Source of the DNA: an uncultured Granulosicoccus sp. | GTDB taxonomy: Bacteria; Pseudomonadota; Gammaproteobacteria; Granulosicoccales; Granulosicoccaceae | Assembly: GCA_947499955.1 (NCBI GenBank) | Contig: CANMQI010000005.1 | Coordinates: forward strand, 372,001 to 436,000 | DNA: 64,000 nucleotides | Direction of reading: 5' to 3' | Shown: piece by piece, positions 1-10,297 of the stretch | How positions within the stretch are numbered: position 1 is the stretch's first letter | How the letters are laid out: every line of letters starts with the position of its first letter | Position numbers and translations under genes: made by a program | Notes under the pieces: model-generated | What the model was told of the DNA's origin: nothing | What the model saw: only the letters and a program-made list of their open reading frames with translations | Database searches by the model: none

Positions 1-1641
<1,641 letters not shown>

Positions 1642-1646
1642 CGATC

Positions 1647-1934
1647 ATGAAAAGGCCCAGCGACAAAAGCCCCGACAAGATCGGACGACAAGCCAGACGC
1701 ATGCAGGAAGCCCGGCAGCATCCGGTCGAGAGCCCACTGCGCGGTATCAGCGTATTTGGCATGATCGGCTGGTCGATCGCCTTGCCGACCGTATTGGGTG
1801 CTTTTCTGGGTATGTGGCTCGACAAGATAACCGAAAGCACTTTTTCATGGACCATTGCCCTGATTCTGGGCGGACTGGCACTGGGCATTCTCATCGCCTG
1901 GTCGTGGATGGATAAGGAGCGTCATAGACGATGA
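1647..1934 (+). CDS. atpQ: N-ATPase AtpQ (AtpI/AtpZ-like) membrane subunit
   Basis: A 95-residue protein with a basic N-terminus (KRPSDKSPDKIGRQARR) and two hydrophobic helices, one around residues 38-57 and one around 66-85. This matches the small AtpQ protein found only in N-ATPase operons, between epsilon and AtpR. Its role is not established; a Mg2+/Ca2+-related or assembly role has been suggested for the AtpI/Z superfamily. The stop overlaps atpR by 4 bp. Confidence 0.88.
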   Translation: MKRPSDKSPDKIGRQARRMQEARQHPVESPLRGISVFGMIGWSIALPTVLGAFLGMWLDKITESTFSWTIALILGGLALGILIAWSWMDKERHRR

Positions 1935-2245
1935 ACACACTGACAACCATCATTGCAAGCCATGGCAGTACTCTGGCAACGGGTGCCCTGGCAGGAACCC
2001 TCGTGGGCATCGCCTACTTTGCCGGGCTGTCCATGAGCATCAAACAGGCTTTCAACTCCTCATCTCGCACCACCTTGCTGGCCGCCAGCGCCATTATCAG
2101 AATTGCACTGATGCTGCTGTGTGGCTGGTTGCTGGCCGTCAATCTCGGCGCCTGGGCTGTGTGTGGCTACGGCGCTGCCTTCCTGCTGGTACGTACCCTC
2201 ACGCTCTTTCGCGTTCGTCTGATGCTGGCACGGGAAAGCCGCTGA
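1931..2245 (+). CDS. atpR: N-ATPase AtpR membrane subunit
   Basis: A 104-residue, three-helix membrane protein that fits AtpR, the other accessory protein unique to N-ATPase operons. A conserved-looking Arg lies within the hydrophobic stretch (ASAIIRIALMLLCGW), and the C-terminus is Arg-rich (RVRLMLARESR). AtpR is thought to assist c-ring assembly or interact with the c-subunit glutamates; this is family knowledge, not visible here. The TGA stop shares one base with the atpB ATG. Confidence 0.87.
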   Translation: MNTLTTIIASHGSTLATGALAGTLVGIAYFAGLSMSIKQAFNSSSRTTLLAASAIIRIALMLLCGWLLAVNLGAWAVCGYGAAFLLVRTLTLFRVRLMLARESR

Positions 2246-2958
2246 TGGAACTGACCCCTGACAGCCTCGTGTATTTTCACATCGGCAGTCTTGCCGTGAA
2301 CGCAACCATTGCCAACACCTGGTTCATCATGGCCTTGTTGACGGGTGGCTCCGCACTGATAACGCGTCGCCTGAAACCCGATGTGCCACCGGATCGCTGG
2401 CGTACCACGCTTGAGGTCATCGTCCAGGGCATTGAATCGCAGATTCGCGAGATAGCCCACGGCCCGACCACCCTGATCGTGTACTTCTCCGGCACCCTGT
2501 TTCTGTTCATCGTCACCTCCAACCTGATGACAGTCATACCCGGGTTCCATACGCCGACCGCTTCGCTGTCGACCACCACCGCCCTGGCACTGGCCGTGCT
2601 GGTTGCCGTACCGCTGTTCGGCATCTCGCGCGTCGGCATCGTGGGTTATCTGAAAACCTATGCCCAGCCCTCGCCCATCATGCTGCCATTCAACATCATC
2701 AGCGAGTTCTCACGCGGTATTTCGCTGGCCGTGCGCCTGTACGGCAATATCATGAGTGGTGCGGTGATTGTTGCCATCCTGCTCAGCATCGCCCCCTTCT
2801 TCTTCCCCGTGCTGATGGACATGCTCGGCCTGCTGACCGGCGTCATACAAGCTTATATCTTCGCCATTCTGGCAACGGTGTACATCGCCTCGGCATCCGA
2901 TTCGGACAGCTCGATCGATGCCGCCAAGGCGCGTACATCCTCCGCTCAACAAGACTAG
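2245..2958 (+). CDS. atpB: N-ATPase subunit a (ion channel)
   Basis: Membrane stator subunit a (237 aa from the ATG at 2245), which forms the ion half-channels against the c-ring. I chose the ATG that overlaps the atpR stop (TGATG); an open frame extends further upstream but would run inside atpR. The conserved helix carrying the essential arginine is visible as SLAVRLYGNIMSG (subunit a signature sLalRLfgN). Five or so hydrophobic segments follow an amphipathic N-terminus. It is 12 bp upstream of atpE. Confidence 0.94.
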   Translation: MELTPDSLVYFHIGSLAVNATIANTWFIMALLTGGSALITRRLKPDVPPDRWRTTLEVIVQGIESQIREIAHGPTTLIVYFSGTLFLFIVTSNLMTVIPGFHTPTASLSTTTALALAVLVAVPLFGISRVGIVGYLKTYAQPSPIMLPFNIISEFSRGISLAVRLYGNIMSGAVIVAILLSIAPFFFPVLMDMLGLLTGVIQAYIFAILATVYIASASDSDSSIDAAKARTSSAQQD

Positions 2959-2970
2959 AGAGAAATTGAC

Positions 2971-3258
2971 ATGACTGACGTAGGTCTTATCGCCATGATT
3001 TCCATATTCACCGCAGGCCTGACGGTGTCCTTCGGTGCCATCGGCCCGGCTCTGGGAGAGGGTCGCGCGGCGGCGGCGGCACTGAGCGCCATCGCCCAGC
3101 AACCCGATGCCGCATCCACGCTGACCCGTACGCTGTTCGTCAGTCTGGCCATGATCGAATCCACCGCCATCTACTGCTTCGTTGTCGCCATGATTCTGCT
3201 GTTCGGCAATCCATTCTGGACCGCCGCCATCGAAGCCGCTGCCATCGCAGCGAACTGA
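2971..3258 (+). CDS. atpE: N-ATPase subunit c with Na+-type ligand set
   Basis: Proteolipid c subunit, 95 residues, two transmembrane helices in a hairpin; multiple copies form the rotor ring. Helix 1 carries Glu30 in the segment GPALGEGR, at the position of Gln32 of the Ilyobacter Na+ ring. Helix 2 carries Glu63-Ser64-Thr65 in MIESTAIY, matching the Na+-coordinating E-S-T pattern of Na+ F-ATPases. This supports Na+ specificity, as predicted for N-ATPases as a class. A good Shine-Dalgarno (agagaaat) precedes the ATG. Confidence 0.95.
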   Translation: MTDVGLIAMISIFTAGLTVSFGAIGPALGEGRAAAAALSAIAQQPDAASTLTRTLFVSLAMIESTAIYCFVVAMILLFGNPFWTAAIEAAAIAAN

Positions 3259-3291
3259 TCGTGTCGCAACCGTACCGGGAGCAGAATTGTC

Positions 3292-4152
3292 ATGTCGATT
3301 GACTGGGTCACCGTAGCCGCACAACTGGTCAACTTTCTGGTGCTGGTATGGCTACTGAAACGATTCCTGTATCGCCCGATACTGGATGGAATAGATGCGC
3401 GTGAATCGGAAATTGCCGAGAAGATGGGTGAAGCCTCTCGTATCAGGGAAAGCGCTGAGAGTACGGTTGCGAACTATCAACAGCAATTGCAATCCCTGCA
3501 GAACGACCGAACGACAACCCTGGAACAGGCCAGAGAGGAAGCTCGGGCTGAACGCGAGGCACTGCTTGTCCAGACGCGTGAGCGCATTCGCCAGGAACAG
3601 GCCGCGGCAAAGCGCCTACAGGAACGCCAGGCCAGTGAGTACGTGACCGAGCTTCATCAGGTGTCGGCCAAAGCCATTCTGGATGTCGTCAACAAGGCCT
3701 TGTCCGACCTGAGTGACGAGACGCTGGAAGAGCGTCTGGTGATGCATGCTCTGAGCAGCTTGAAGCAGCAGCAATCGGCTGCCCATCCGGACGGATCCGG
3801 AGAAGCGGTAGAGCTGACTCTGACCACGCACAACACGATGGATGAAGCTGCAAGACAGCGCATTCTTGCATCTGCCAAAAGCCTGTGGAACGATTGCAGC
3901 ATTCGATTCCGGGAAGATGATCAGCAACCGCCCGGTGCTCGGGTGCAGTTCGGCTCATCGCAGGTGGAATGGAGCGTCGATACCTATGTGAAAGCACTTG
4001 AAACGCAACTGCAAAGGCAATTGGAGTCGGACGCTGGCAGGTCTGGGCAAAAGGCTTCGGCTCATGATGAGCAAGAGCAAGAGCAAGAGCAAGAGCAAGA
4101 GCAAGAGCAAGAGCAAGAGCAAGAGCAAGCCAGCGAGGATAGACTATCGTGA
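3292..4152 (+). CDS. atpF: N-ATPase subunit b (b-delta type) with C-terminal Glu-Gln repeat
   Basis: Peripheral-stalk subunit, 286 residues. There is an N-terminal membrane anchor (residues about 8-27), a long charged coiled coil to about residue 155, then a domain that resembles delta (residues about 170-240). N-ATPase operons lack a separate atpH and use such a long AtpF. The C-terminus is unusual: ten perfect GAGCAA repeats (4069-4128) encode an Glu-Gln dipeptide repeat at residues 260-279, followed by ASEDRLS. It overlaps atpA by 4 bp (GTGA). Confidence 0.92.
   Translation: MSIDWVTVAAQLVNFLVLVWLLKRFLYRPILDGIDARESEIAEKMGEASRIRESAESTVANYQQQLQSLQNDRTTTLEQAREEARAEREALLVQTRERIRQEQAAAKRLQERQASEYVTELHQVSAKAILDVVNKALSDLSDETLEERLVMHALSSLKQQQSAAHPDGSGEAVELTLTTHNTMDEAARQRILASAKSLWNDCSIRFREDDQQPPGARVQFGSSQVEWSVDTYVKALETQLQRQLESDAGRSGQKASAHDEQEQEQEQEQEQEQEQEQEQASEDRLS
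4069..4128 (+). repeat. Ten-copy GAGCAA hexanucleotide microsatellite in atpF
   Basis: Ten perfect tandem copies of gagcaa directly before the atpF stop. The unit is six bases, so slippage would change the protein by Glu-Gln dipeptides without shifting frame; the atpA start at 4149 would move with it but stay intact. Confidence 0.97.
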
Positions 4153-5678
4153 ACGCCTCTCCGTCGGATATGCTGTCGGCGCTACTCTCTGCACAGAGCC
4201 CGACACCGAGAGTCGATGAGGTGGGCTATGTCGAACAGCTCGGCGCTGGCATTGCCGTCGTCAGAGGCCTCAATCAGGCACTGGCCAACGAGATGCTGCA
4301 GTTTCCCAATGGCATCATGGGACTGGTGCTGGACCTGGACCCCGACAGACTCGGTGTTGCCCTGCTTGGCAATGCCGAAGACACATCTCTGGGTGCCGAA
4401 GTTCGCCGTACCGGTACGGTTGCCAGTGTGCCTGTCGGCGAACCTTTGCTTGGCCGCGTTATCGATGCTTTGGGAAATCCGCTGGACGGTGAAGCCGCCC
4501 TCAAGGCGGAACGATTACCGATGGAAGCCAGTGCCCCTGCAATCCTGCATCGATCCCCGGTCAACCGGCCGTTGTCAACCGGCATTACCGCTGTCGATGC
4601 CACCGTCCCTGTCGGGCTTGGCCAGCGTGAGTTGATCATCGGTGACCGTCAGACCGGCAAGACTTCCCTGGCCATCGACACCATGCTCAACCAGAAAGAG
4701 ACGCAGCTTGTCTGCATCTATTGCGCTATCGGTCAGCGCGGCGATGCTGTCGCCCGCGTCATTCAGGCCTTGCAGGAGGGCGACATGATGTCTCGCAGCG
4801 TGGTGATGAGCGTCGGAGATGAACAGGCTCCCGGCCTGGCCTATCTGGCGCCTTATGCCGCGATGAGAATTGCCGAGAGTTTTTCTGCCAAAGGACGTGA
4901 TGTCCTCATCATCTTCGACGACCTGACTCATCACGCGCGCGCCTACCGAGAGCTTTCCCTGCTGCTGAGAAGACCACCGGGGCGCGAAGCCTTTCCGGGC
5001 GATATCTTCTATGTGCATGCACGCCTGCTTGAGCGGGCCGGCCAGTTCTCCGAGGAGATCGGTGGCGGTTCGATCACGGCACTGCCGGTGCTCGAGACAG
5101 AGGCCGAGAACCTCTCCGCCTACATCCCCACCAACCTCATTTCCATTACCGATGGTCAGATCTATCTTTCGCCTCGGCTTGTCAGGAAGAACCAGTTCCC
5201 CGCTGTTGATCCGGGAGTCTCGGTCTCCCGTGTGGGCAGCAAGGCACAATCGAAGGCTTTTCGTGCCATCGCCGGCAACCTGCGTGTCACCCTGTCACAG
5301 TTCGAAGAGCTGGAAGACTTCGCCCGCTTCGGCACCCGGTTGGATGACGATACCCGCAGTCGCCTGAAACGCGGCTCGGCAGTGCGCGCTGCCCTGCGCC
5401 AACCCGAGCGTCGACCACAGAACAGACTGGCTCAACTGACCATACTCACCGGCGCTCTGGAAGGGGCATTCGATGATCTCGACGAACTGCAGATATCGGC
5501 GCTGATCGACGCTGCGCAACGACTTCCGGCTGCCAGTGATACCGGGCCGATTCAGGAGAAGCTGGAACGGGACGAGGCTCTGGATGACGCCGACCGTGCA
5601 CATCTGCTCTCGCTGGCAACCGGTCTGATCAGTGCCACGCCGCAGTCAGCCCAGTCTGAGCCTTCAGCGCTATCGTGA
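4149..5678 (+). CDS. atpA: N-ATPase subunit alpha
   Basis: Non-catalytic alpha subunit of F1, 509 residues. Walker [11 protein letters not shown] near residue 160, the alpha-type arginine region toward the C-terminus, and the nucleotide-binding and C-terminal helical domains are all present at the expected length. Start is a GTG overlapping the atpF stop (GTGA), typical of translational coupling. It is followed by a short leader-like ORF and then atpG. Confidence 0.96.
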   Translation: MNASPSDMLSALLSAQSPTPRVDEVGYVEQLGAGIAVVRGLNQALANEMLQFPNGIMGLVLDLDPDRLGVALLGNAEDTSLGAEVRRTGTVASVPVGEPLLGRVIDALGNPLDGEAALKAERLPMEASAPAILHRSPVNRPLSTGITAVDATVPVGLGQRELIIGDRQTGKTSLAIDTMLNQKETQLVCIYCAIGQRGDAVARVIQALQEGDMMSRSVVMSVGDEQAPGLAYLAPYAAMRIAESFSAKGRDVLIIFDDLTHHARAYRELSLLLRRPPGREAFPGDIFYVHARLLERAGQFSEEIGGGSITALPVLETEAENLSAYIPTNLISITDGQIYLSPRLVRKNQFPAVDPGVSVSRVGSKAQSKAFRAIAGNLRVTLSQFEELEDFARFGTRLDDDTRSRLKRGSAVRAALRQPERRPQNRLAQLTILTGALEGAFDDLDELQISALIDAAQRLPAASDTGPIQEKLERDEALDDADRAHLLSLATGLISATPQSAQSEPSALS

Positions 5679-5689
5679 AGGAGAACACC

Positions 5690-5734
5690 ATGTCACCGAA
5701 CGGTAATTCTGACCGGAACACCCTCCCCTCATGA
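5690..5734 (+). CDS. Putative 14-codon coupling ORF between atpA and atpG
   Basis: A strong Shine-Dalgarno (aaggag, 5678-5683) sits 6 bp before an ATG at 5690, opening a 14-residue frame (MSPNGNSDRNTLPS) whose TGA overlaps the atpG ATG at 5731. The atpG start itself has only a pyrimidine-rich stretch in front of it. I infer that ribosomes load at the mini-ORF and reinitiate on atpG. No homology is claimed for the peptide. Confidence 0.45.
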   Translation: MSPNGNSDRNTLPS

Positions 5735-6624
5735 CGCAGACGCTGGAGAACCTCGAGCACCAGATACGCTCCATGCAAGGGATTCGTAGCGTGGTGCATA
5801 CCATGAAGACGCTGTCTGCCATCAACGCAACGCCTTATGAGCGAGCAGCACGATCCATCGAAAGCTATCAGGACGTCATACTCAGCGGCATGCAGGCCAT
5901 TCTGCATGCCGGAGGCAAGATAAACACATCAACTCCGGTTGCCGCCGAGCGCATCTTTCTGGCCTTCGGCTCTGACCATGGCTTGTGTGGCAACTACAAC
6001 GAGCGAATCGCTGAAGCCGTGGCTGCGTCGGTTCTGCAACAAGGCTCGCGGCGCTATCAGGTTCTGTGCGTCGGCTCGCGTGTTCGCGATGCGCTTGACA
6101 GACTGAATATCCCGGTACGAGACGTCCTGTTTACACCTGCCAATGCAGATGGACTGGCTCGCCTTGCCGGAGAACTGGTCACGCAAGTGGATTCCATCAG
6201 AAACACGGTATCGGCAAGCGCTATCAGCATCGATCTCCTGTACACCTCGCGTCTGAGCAATGGTGAGCATGAAGTACGGGATGAACGCCTGTTGCCACTG
6301 TCACCAGAGCTGGTGGAAAAGCTGCAGAACGAGCCCTATGAGTCAGTCAGTCTGCCGTGGATGCGCGAATCTGCCGACACGCTCTTCGCCTCCCTGGTAC
6401 GCCACTTCCTGTTTGCCGGGATATATCGCGCGGCGGCTGACGCCATGGCGGCCGAGAATGCGGCACGCCTGGCGCGAATGCAACAGGCAGAACGAGCTGT
6501 TGATGATCAGCTGCAACTGTTGGCGGATCAGACTCGAAGTGCCAGACAGACCCAGATAACCGAAGAACTGATGGATGTCATCGTCGGCTTCGAGGCCATG
6601 CGAGACAAGCAACAGCTGGCCTGA
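5731..6624 (+). CDS. atpG: N-ATPase subunit gamma
   Basis: Central rotor shaft gamma, 297 residues. The N-terminal helix contains the usual start region (IRSMQGIRSVVHTMKTLSAIN). The C-terminal helix (TRSARQTQITEELMDVIVGFEAM) matches the gamma signature RQaaITkEl.EIvgG. Last gene of the nine-gene operon. Its own ribosome-binding site is weak; see the short coupling ORF just upstream. A convergent gene follows after about 100 AT-rich bases with no clear terminator. Confidence 0.94.
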   Translation: MTQTLENLEHQIRSMQGIRSVVHTMKTLSAINATPYERAARSIESYQDVILSGMQAILHAGGKINTSTPVAAERIFLAFGSDHGLCGNYNERIAEAVAASVLQQGSRRYQVLCVGSRVRDALDRLNIPVRDVLFTPANADGLARLAGELVTQVDSIRNTVSASAISIDLLYTSRLSNGEHEVRDERLLPLSPELVEKLQNEPYESVSLPWMRESADTLFASLVRHFLFAGIYRAAADAMAAENAARLARMQQAERAVDDQLQLLADQTRSARQTQITEELMDVIVGFEAMRDKQQLA

Positions 6625-6726
6625 TCAAGAGCCTCTCCAGGCTGCATTCAACATGTAAATATATACCTGCGGCTCATTTAAACACTTCTAACGAGCCGAT
6701 ACCTGTTCCTGTCCGTTAACTAACAT

Positions 6727-7311
6727 TTATTGCAAGCCAGGCCGCAATCTAGCGTCTACCGATAGAAAGAATCCTCTATTCACGGCAGCGAAATCGTTGG
6801 ACCCGTTCAGTATGTACCGTTCGCTGCGCACCCCGTCGATGAGTCGCACCATATGATGTTGAGCATCGTTGTGCGACATATAGGCAAACCGGAAAGCCAG
6901 TTGTTCAACCTTCTCCGGCATGCCCTGTATTTCGAAAACAAGCGTGCTCTGATGCTCATCCAGCTTCAAACGGCCCCGGCCGAGAGTGGGATGCACCGCT
7001 ACGACTTCCCGGGCATTGTGCGACGCGGTCGAACCGGTGGCCGTCACATCAAACTCCGCCTTGACATAATCCACCAGCCGTTCCTTGTACTCACGGCTCC
7101 CGACAAGCAATTCTGTCGGCTCGCCGGCACGTTCCTCGAGGTAGGCACGAAGAGACTGGTCAAGCCCATAGAGCGGTGTCTTGAGCTCGAACACCCACCG
7201 GTCTACCCCAAGACGGATGATCTGCAGCGTCGCAAGATGACTGTCATGCGCAAGCGACAGAGCGGGAATGCTGCAACACACGAGCAGCAGCAGACGGAGA
7301 ATTCGATTCAT
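6727..7311 (-). CDS. Small exported protein, function unknown
   Basis: About 194 residues from the ATG at 7311 (an upstream in-frame GTG at 7323 is also possible). A clear Sec signal peptide (MNRILRLLLLVCCSIPALSLA, predicted cleavage before HDSH) is followed by a beta-rich soluble domain beginning with a His-containing exported N-terminus, reminiscent of DUF6702-type periplasmic proteins, but I cannot assign the family. It lies 15 bp downstream of the YHYH lipoprotein on the same strand, so the two are probably co-expressed and act together in the envelope. Confidence 0.7.
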   Translation of the reverse strand: MNRILRLLLLVCCSIPALSLAHDSHLATLQIIRLGVDRWVFELKTPLYGLDQSLRAYLEERAGEPTELLVGSREYKERLVDYVKAEFDVTATGSTASHNAREVVAVHPTLGRGRLKLDEHQSTLVFEIQGMPEKVEQLAFRFAYMSHNDAQHHMVRLIDGVRSERYILNGSNDFAAVNRGFFLSVDARLRPGLQ

Positions 7312-7326
7312 CACACTGACCACGCG

Positions 7327-8409
7327 CTAGTTGATCGTCATGTCTCTATTGACGAAGCTCCCCTGCAGACAGCTCGGTACATTGGGAGCCGAGTCTTCCT
7401 TTGCATGATAGTGATAGACCCCATCAGGAAACTCTGCGGTGGCATGCGTATGCCCGTTGCACTCATCGACGGTAGCTACCTCACCCGGTAGCACATTGGC
7501 TGAATCAACCAGATCATAGGCACCATAGATCGGAAAACCGTCTTTTGCCAGACCGGAGAAAATGGCCGGTTGGTCAAAAGCCACATGACTGTTGCTGCAT
7601 TCCATGCCATAGAGCTCGGTATAATTGTAGCCCTCTGAAGCCAGCAGGATATTCATGGCTTGTGGAATGTTGTGCCAGTGGTAGTAGCCTGCCGGATCCG
7701 GATGTCCGCCACACAAGTCCAGCGATGGAATATTGCCACTACCGGTCCCGCCCACGCCTGCTTCGACCACCGTGACACTCGGCGGGTTGCCTTTGATGGG
7801 CACGCCATTCAGTCCGAAGCCGATGCTTTCGATGGTTCCCAGCACATGCGATTCTGCCCGGAGTTGAGGCACTACCGGGACCAGATAGGTCAGCTCCAGA
7901 GACGTATCGAATTGCGCCGACAGGCAATAGCTCAATGACGGATCACCCTGGGTGGTCAGATCGCTGAAATTGATATTGCCCGCATCATCCACGATGTCAT
8001 AACCATCGGCATCCATGGCGATAGCCGCATCCACCAGCGACTGGAAGCCGGGAGTGGTCGGACCATCGTAGATGCCCACGCCAGCCTCACTTCGAGGTGT
8101 GTTGATGGACTCGGGACAGAATGGCCCAACGGTACCCGTGCCCTCGGTATCCCCTGCGCCATTGGCCAGAAAGGTAATCTGATGACAAGTCGTACTGCTG
8201 CCATTCTCCAGCGTACAATCCACCTGCGTTACGCTCTTCAGTGCCGACCCGTACAGGGTGCTATCAAAGTAGCCTGCGCTCGTATCGGTGTCACCCGCAT
8301 CAGTCGAATCGGATGGCTCTGTGGACTCGGATGAGTCAGACGAGCACCCAGCCAACATCAGGCAGCAAAGGATGGCACTGGCCAGTGGTCGTTTTTCAAA
8401 AGGATTCAA
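7327..8409 (-). CDS. YHYH-domain lipoprotein
   Basis: An exported protein ending in a YHYH domain: GYYHWHN near the middle of the C-terminal half, KDGFPIYGAYD, and PDGVYHYHA near the end. I chose a TTG start at 8409 because a GGAG lies 6 bp upstream and the resulting N-terminus is a compact lipoprotein signal with lipobox LMLAGC; the frame is open up to 8514, where an ATG gives a 35-residue longer, less signal-like N-terminus. After the Cys comes a Ser/Thr/Asp linker. YHYH proteins are secreted and of unknown function; the His clusters suggest metal binding (inference). Confidence 0.82.
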   Translation of the reverse strand: MNPFEKRPLASAILCCLMLAGCSSDSSESTEPSDSTDAGDTDTSAGYFDSTLYGSALKSVTQVDCTLENGSSTTCHQITFLANGAGDTEGTGTVGPFCPESINTPRSEAGVGIYDGPTTPGFQSLVDAAIAMDADGYDIVDDAGNINFSDLTTQGDPSLSYCLSAQFDTSLELTYLVPVVPQLRAESHVLGTIESIGFGLNGVPIKGNPPSVTVVEAGVGGTGSGNIPSLDLCGGHPDPAGYYHWHNIPQAMNILLASEGYNYTELYGMECSNSHVAFDQPAIFSGLAKDGFPIYGAYDLVDSANVLPGEVATVDECNGHTHATAEFPDGVYHYHAKEDSAPNVPSCLQGSFVNRDMTIN

Positions 8410-8546
8410 GGCAAGCTCCGGTAGATTGGCTGACACTGTTTCACTGCAAGCAATGGAACGAATTCCCCGAAACTCTACCGATGAAATGTGCAAGGTTTGA
8501 GTAATTGAAAGCACCTGAGTACCACAGCAAACCTGTCAGGAGTTAC

Positions 8547-9407
8547 ATGAGAAAGCATTCCATCGGGCTCATTGTGGGCATTTCATGCGTATTGGCCGCC
8601 TGTCTGCTGGTCATGACTGGCTGTCGTTCCAACCCGGAATCCAGGGAAGGCTCGTCCACCGCCGCCAACCGGGAAGGGGTCGTGAAGCGTGGACATGACG
8701 AACAACAACTCGCCGCACTGCGCTTTCGCCTGCATCGACAGATGAGCCATCATCAATGGATCCCGCGCTCTGCAGAATGGGAAGTTCTCGAACAGGGTGC
8801 TGCCACTTCCGACTCGGAAATGACCCTGTTCTACACCCGCCGCATCGTGCTCAAGTCGCAACGGGCATCTGGGGTGAACCAGGACGAACCAGACTACTGG
8901 AACCGCGAACACCTCTGGCCCCGCTCCTACGGCCTGAAAGGTACGCCGGCAGACCGGGATCTGCACAACCTGGTTCCTGCGGATCGCACGGTCAATTCTT
9001 CACGTGGCAACAAGATGTTCGACATGGCTGCAACGCCCCATCGGGAATGCAGACTCTGCCGAGTCAGTCCAGAGGCCTGGGAGCCGCCTGATGAGCTCAA
9101 GGGTGATATTGCACGCGTCCTGTTCTATATGGATGTGCGCTATGAAGGGGACACCGGCCTGCAGGAGGATATCGGCTTGCCCGATCTGGCACTGGCAGAA
9201 GATGCCGACGCCACACGCAAGCAGATGGGCCCATTGCAACCCCTGCTCGACTGGCATTGCAGTGACCCGGTCTCTGCCGAAGAACGACAGCGGCACGAAG
9301 TGGTAGCCGCCATTCAGGGCAATCGGAATGTATTTGTGGATGAGCCGTTATTGGCAGAATCGGTTTATCAATACAACTGTGAGACCGCCCGCTCAGCGCG
9401 GCCCTGA
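8547..9407 (+). CDS. Endonuclease I family lipoprotein (EndA/NucM-like)
   Basis: Exported DNA/RNA endonuclease of the EndA/Vvn family, 286 aa. The ATG at 8547 has an AGGAG 4 bp upstream and begins a lipoprotein signal (lipobox VMTGC); an in-frame ATG at 8505 would add 14 residues. The beta-beta-alpha metal site is obvious: WNREHLWPRSYG with the catalytic His, then DLHNLVPADRTVNSSRGN. Cysteine pairs (CRLCR) suggest disulfides in the periplasm. Likely role: degrading extracellular DNA for nutrients. Divergent from the YHYH gene with a shared short promoter region. Confidence 0.9.
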   Translation: MRKHSIGLIVGISCVLAACLLVMTGCRSNPESREGSSTAANREGVVKRGHDEQQLAALRFRLHRQMSHHQWIPRSAEWEVLEQGAATSDSEMTLFYTRRIVLKSQRASGVNQDEPDYWNREHLWPRSYGLKGTPADRDLHNLVPADRTVNSSRGNKMFDMAATPHRECRLCRVSPEAWEPPDELKGDIARVLFYMDVRYEGDTGLQEDIGLPDLALAEDADATRKQMGPLQPLLDWHCSDPVSAEERQRHEVVAAIQGNRNVFVDEPLLAESVYQYNCETARSARP

Positions 9408-9448
9408 CAGGTCGCGGGAGTCCGAGCCACTCGGCAAGTATCCAGGGA

Positions 9449-9510
9449 ACCGGTAGTCAACCGGTAGTCAACCGGCGGACCAGCTCAAGAGCCAGCAGCA
9501 CTACGATGAC
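9449..9510 (-). pseudogene. Remnant of an adenylate cyclase 3' end
   Basis: Read on the minus strand this encodes VIVVLLALELVRRLTTG followed by a stop. It matches the C-terminus of the cyclase gene at 10298-11215 (ALLAAELVRRLVSGSR) at both DNA and protein level. Within it an 11-bp unit (ccggtagtcaa) is duplicated. Only about 60 bp of similarity is visible, so this is a degraded fragment of a duplicated or neighbouring paralogue. Confidence 0.5.
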
Positions 9511-9512
9511 TG

Positions 9513-9582
9513 TCAGACTCGCAGGGCGACCCGTCGGCGAGTGGACTTCAGACTCGCAGGGCGACCCGTCGGCGAGTGGACT
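9513..9582. repeat. Two tandem 35-bp repeats, each able to fold
   Basis: Two perfect head-to-tail 35-bp copies (9513-9547 and 9548-9582). Each contains ACTCGC and GCGAGT arms around an inner CGAC/GTCG pair, so each can form a hairpin. They lie between two convergent genes (endonuclease plus, methyltransferase minus), where they may act as transcript ends. The open frame through them is not a gene. Confidence 0.85.
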
Positions 9583-9647
9583 GGAGACTGATGCCCCGTT
9601 CCGATATTCAACAAGGGACAGCTATAACGCGTCCCTCGCGTCGGCTT

Positions 9648-10109
9648 TCAGATCCAGCGCCGTACCTTCTGCTGATAGCGTCGATAAGTATCGCCGAAGT
9701 TCTCGGCAAGAGCCCGTTCCTCCGGCAGGATCTGAAAGCGGTTCATGTATGACACAAACAATGCGACCACGATAAGGGACAGGAAATTACTGAGGAAGAT
9801 AACCCAGGCCGTCAGTATCAGAGCAATACCCAGGTACATCGGGTTCCGTGTGAACCGATAGATGCCGTTGGTGACGAGCACCCGGGCGGAAGCCGGGTAT
9901 CTGGGATCAACCGTGGTATGCATGACACGGAAGGTGAAAATACCGACAAAGCCTGACAAACCTCCGCACGCGACCAGCAGCCCTGCCAGCGGCTTGCGCA
10001 ACGGCATATCGACAGCCAGAAAACCTGTCCAGCCTGACAGCAGCCAGATGGCGAGCGCTGCAATCAAGGCAACGACTGCCGGAGGAATCCTGAGTTCCAG
10101 TGCTTTCAA
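9648..10109 (-). CDS. Isoprenylcysteine carboxyl methyltransferase-like membrane protein
   Basis: A 153-residue polytopic protein with about four membrane helices. The family signature lies in the second half: GIYRFTRNPMYLG followed by PEERALAENFGDTYRRYQQKVRRWI-type ending (ICMT/PEMT superfamily, SAM-dependent). Substrate in bacteria is generally unknown; candidates are lipids or small hydrophobic molecules. Length is typical for the short bacterial versions. The family call is firm, the substrate is not. Confidence 0.86.
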   Translation of the reverse strand: MKALELRIPPAVVALIAALAIWLLSGWTGFLAVDMPLRKPLAGLLVACGGLSGFVGIFTFRVMHTTVDPRYPASARVLVTNGIYRFTRNPMYLGIALILTAWVIFLSNFLSLIVVALFVSYMNRFQILPEERALAENFGDTYRRYQQKVRRWI

Positions 10110-10297
10110 AGGTCTGTCAGCTCCATATCGATGGCGAAGATGTGCGCCAACCGTAAGGTGCGCGGGAAGCTACCAGTTTCTCACGAAAAAGTCCCCCAAC
10201 ACTCAGCGCGCACCAGGACTGACCCTGGCATGCCATTAACCACTCCTCAGACACTCAAGAGAGGTTGAACGCTTGCGTGACGATACCTTACGCAAAT

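Noticed and set aside
4069..4128. Phase-variable frameshifting at the gagcaa repeat in atpF
   Set aside because: The unit is a multiple of three, so slippage cannot shift the frame; only the tail length would vary.
9506..9775. An open frame crossing the 35-bp repeats
   Set aside because: Overlaps the end of the methyltransferase gene on the other strand, consists partly of tandem repeat, and has no ribosome-binding site.
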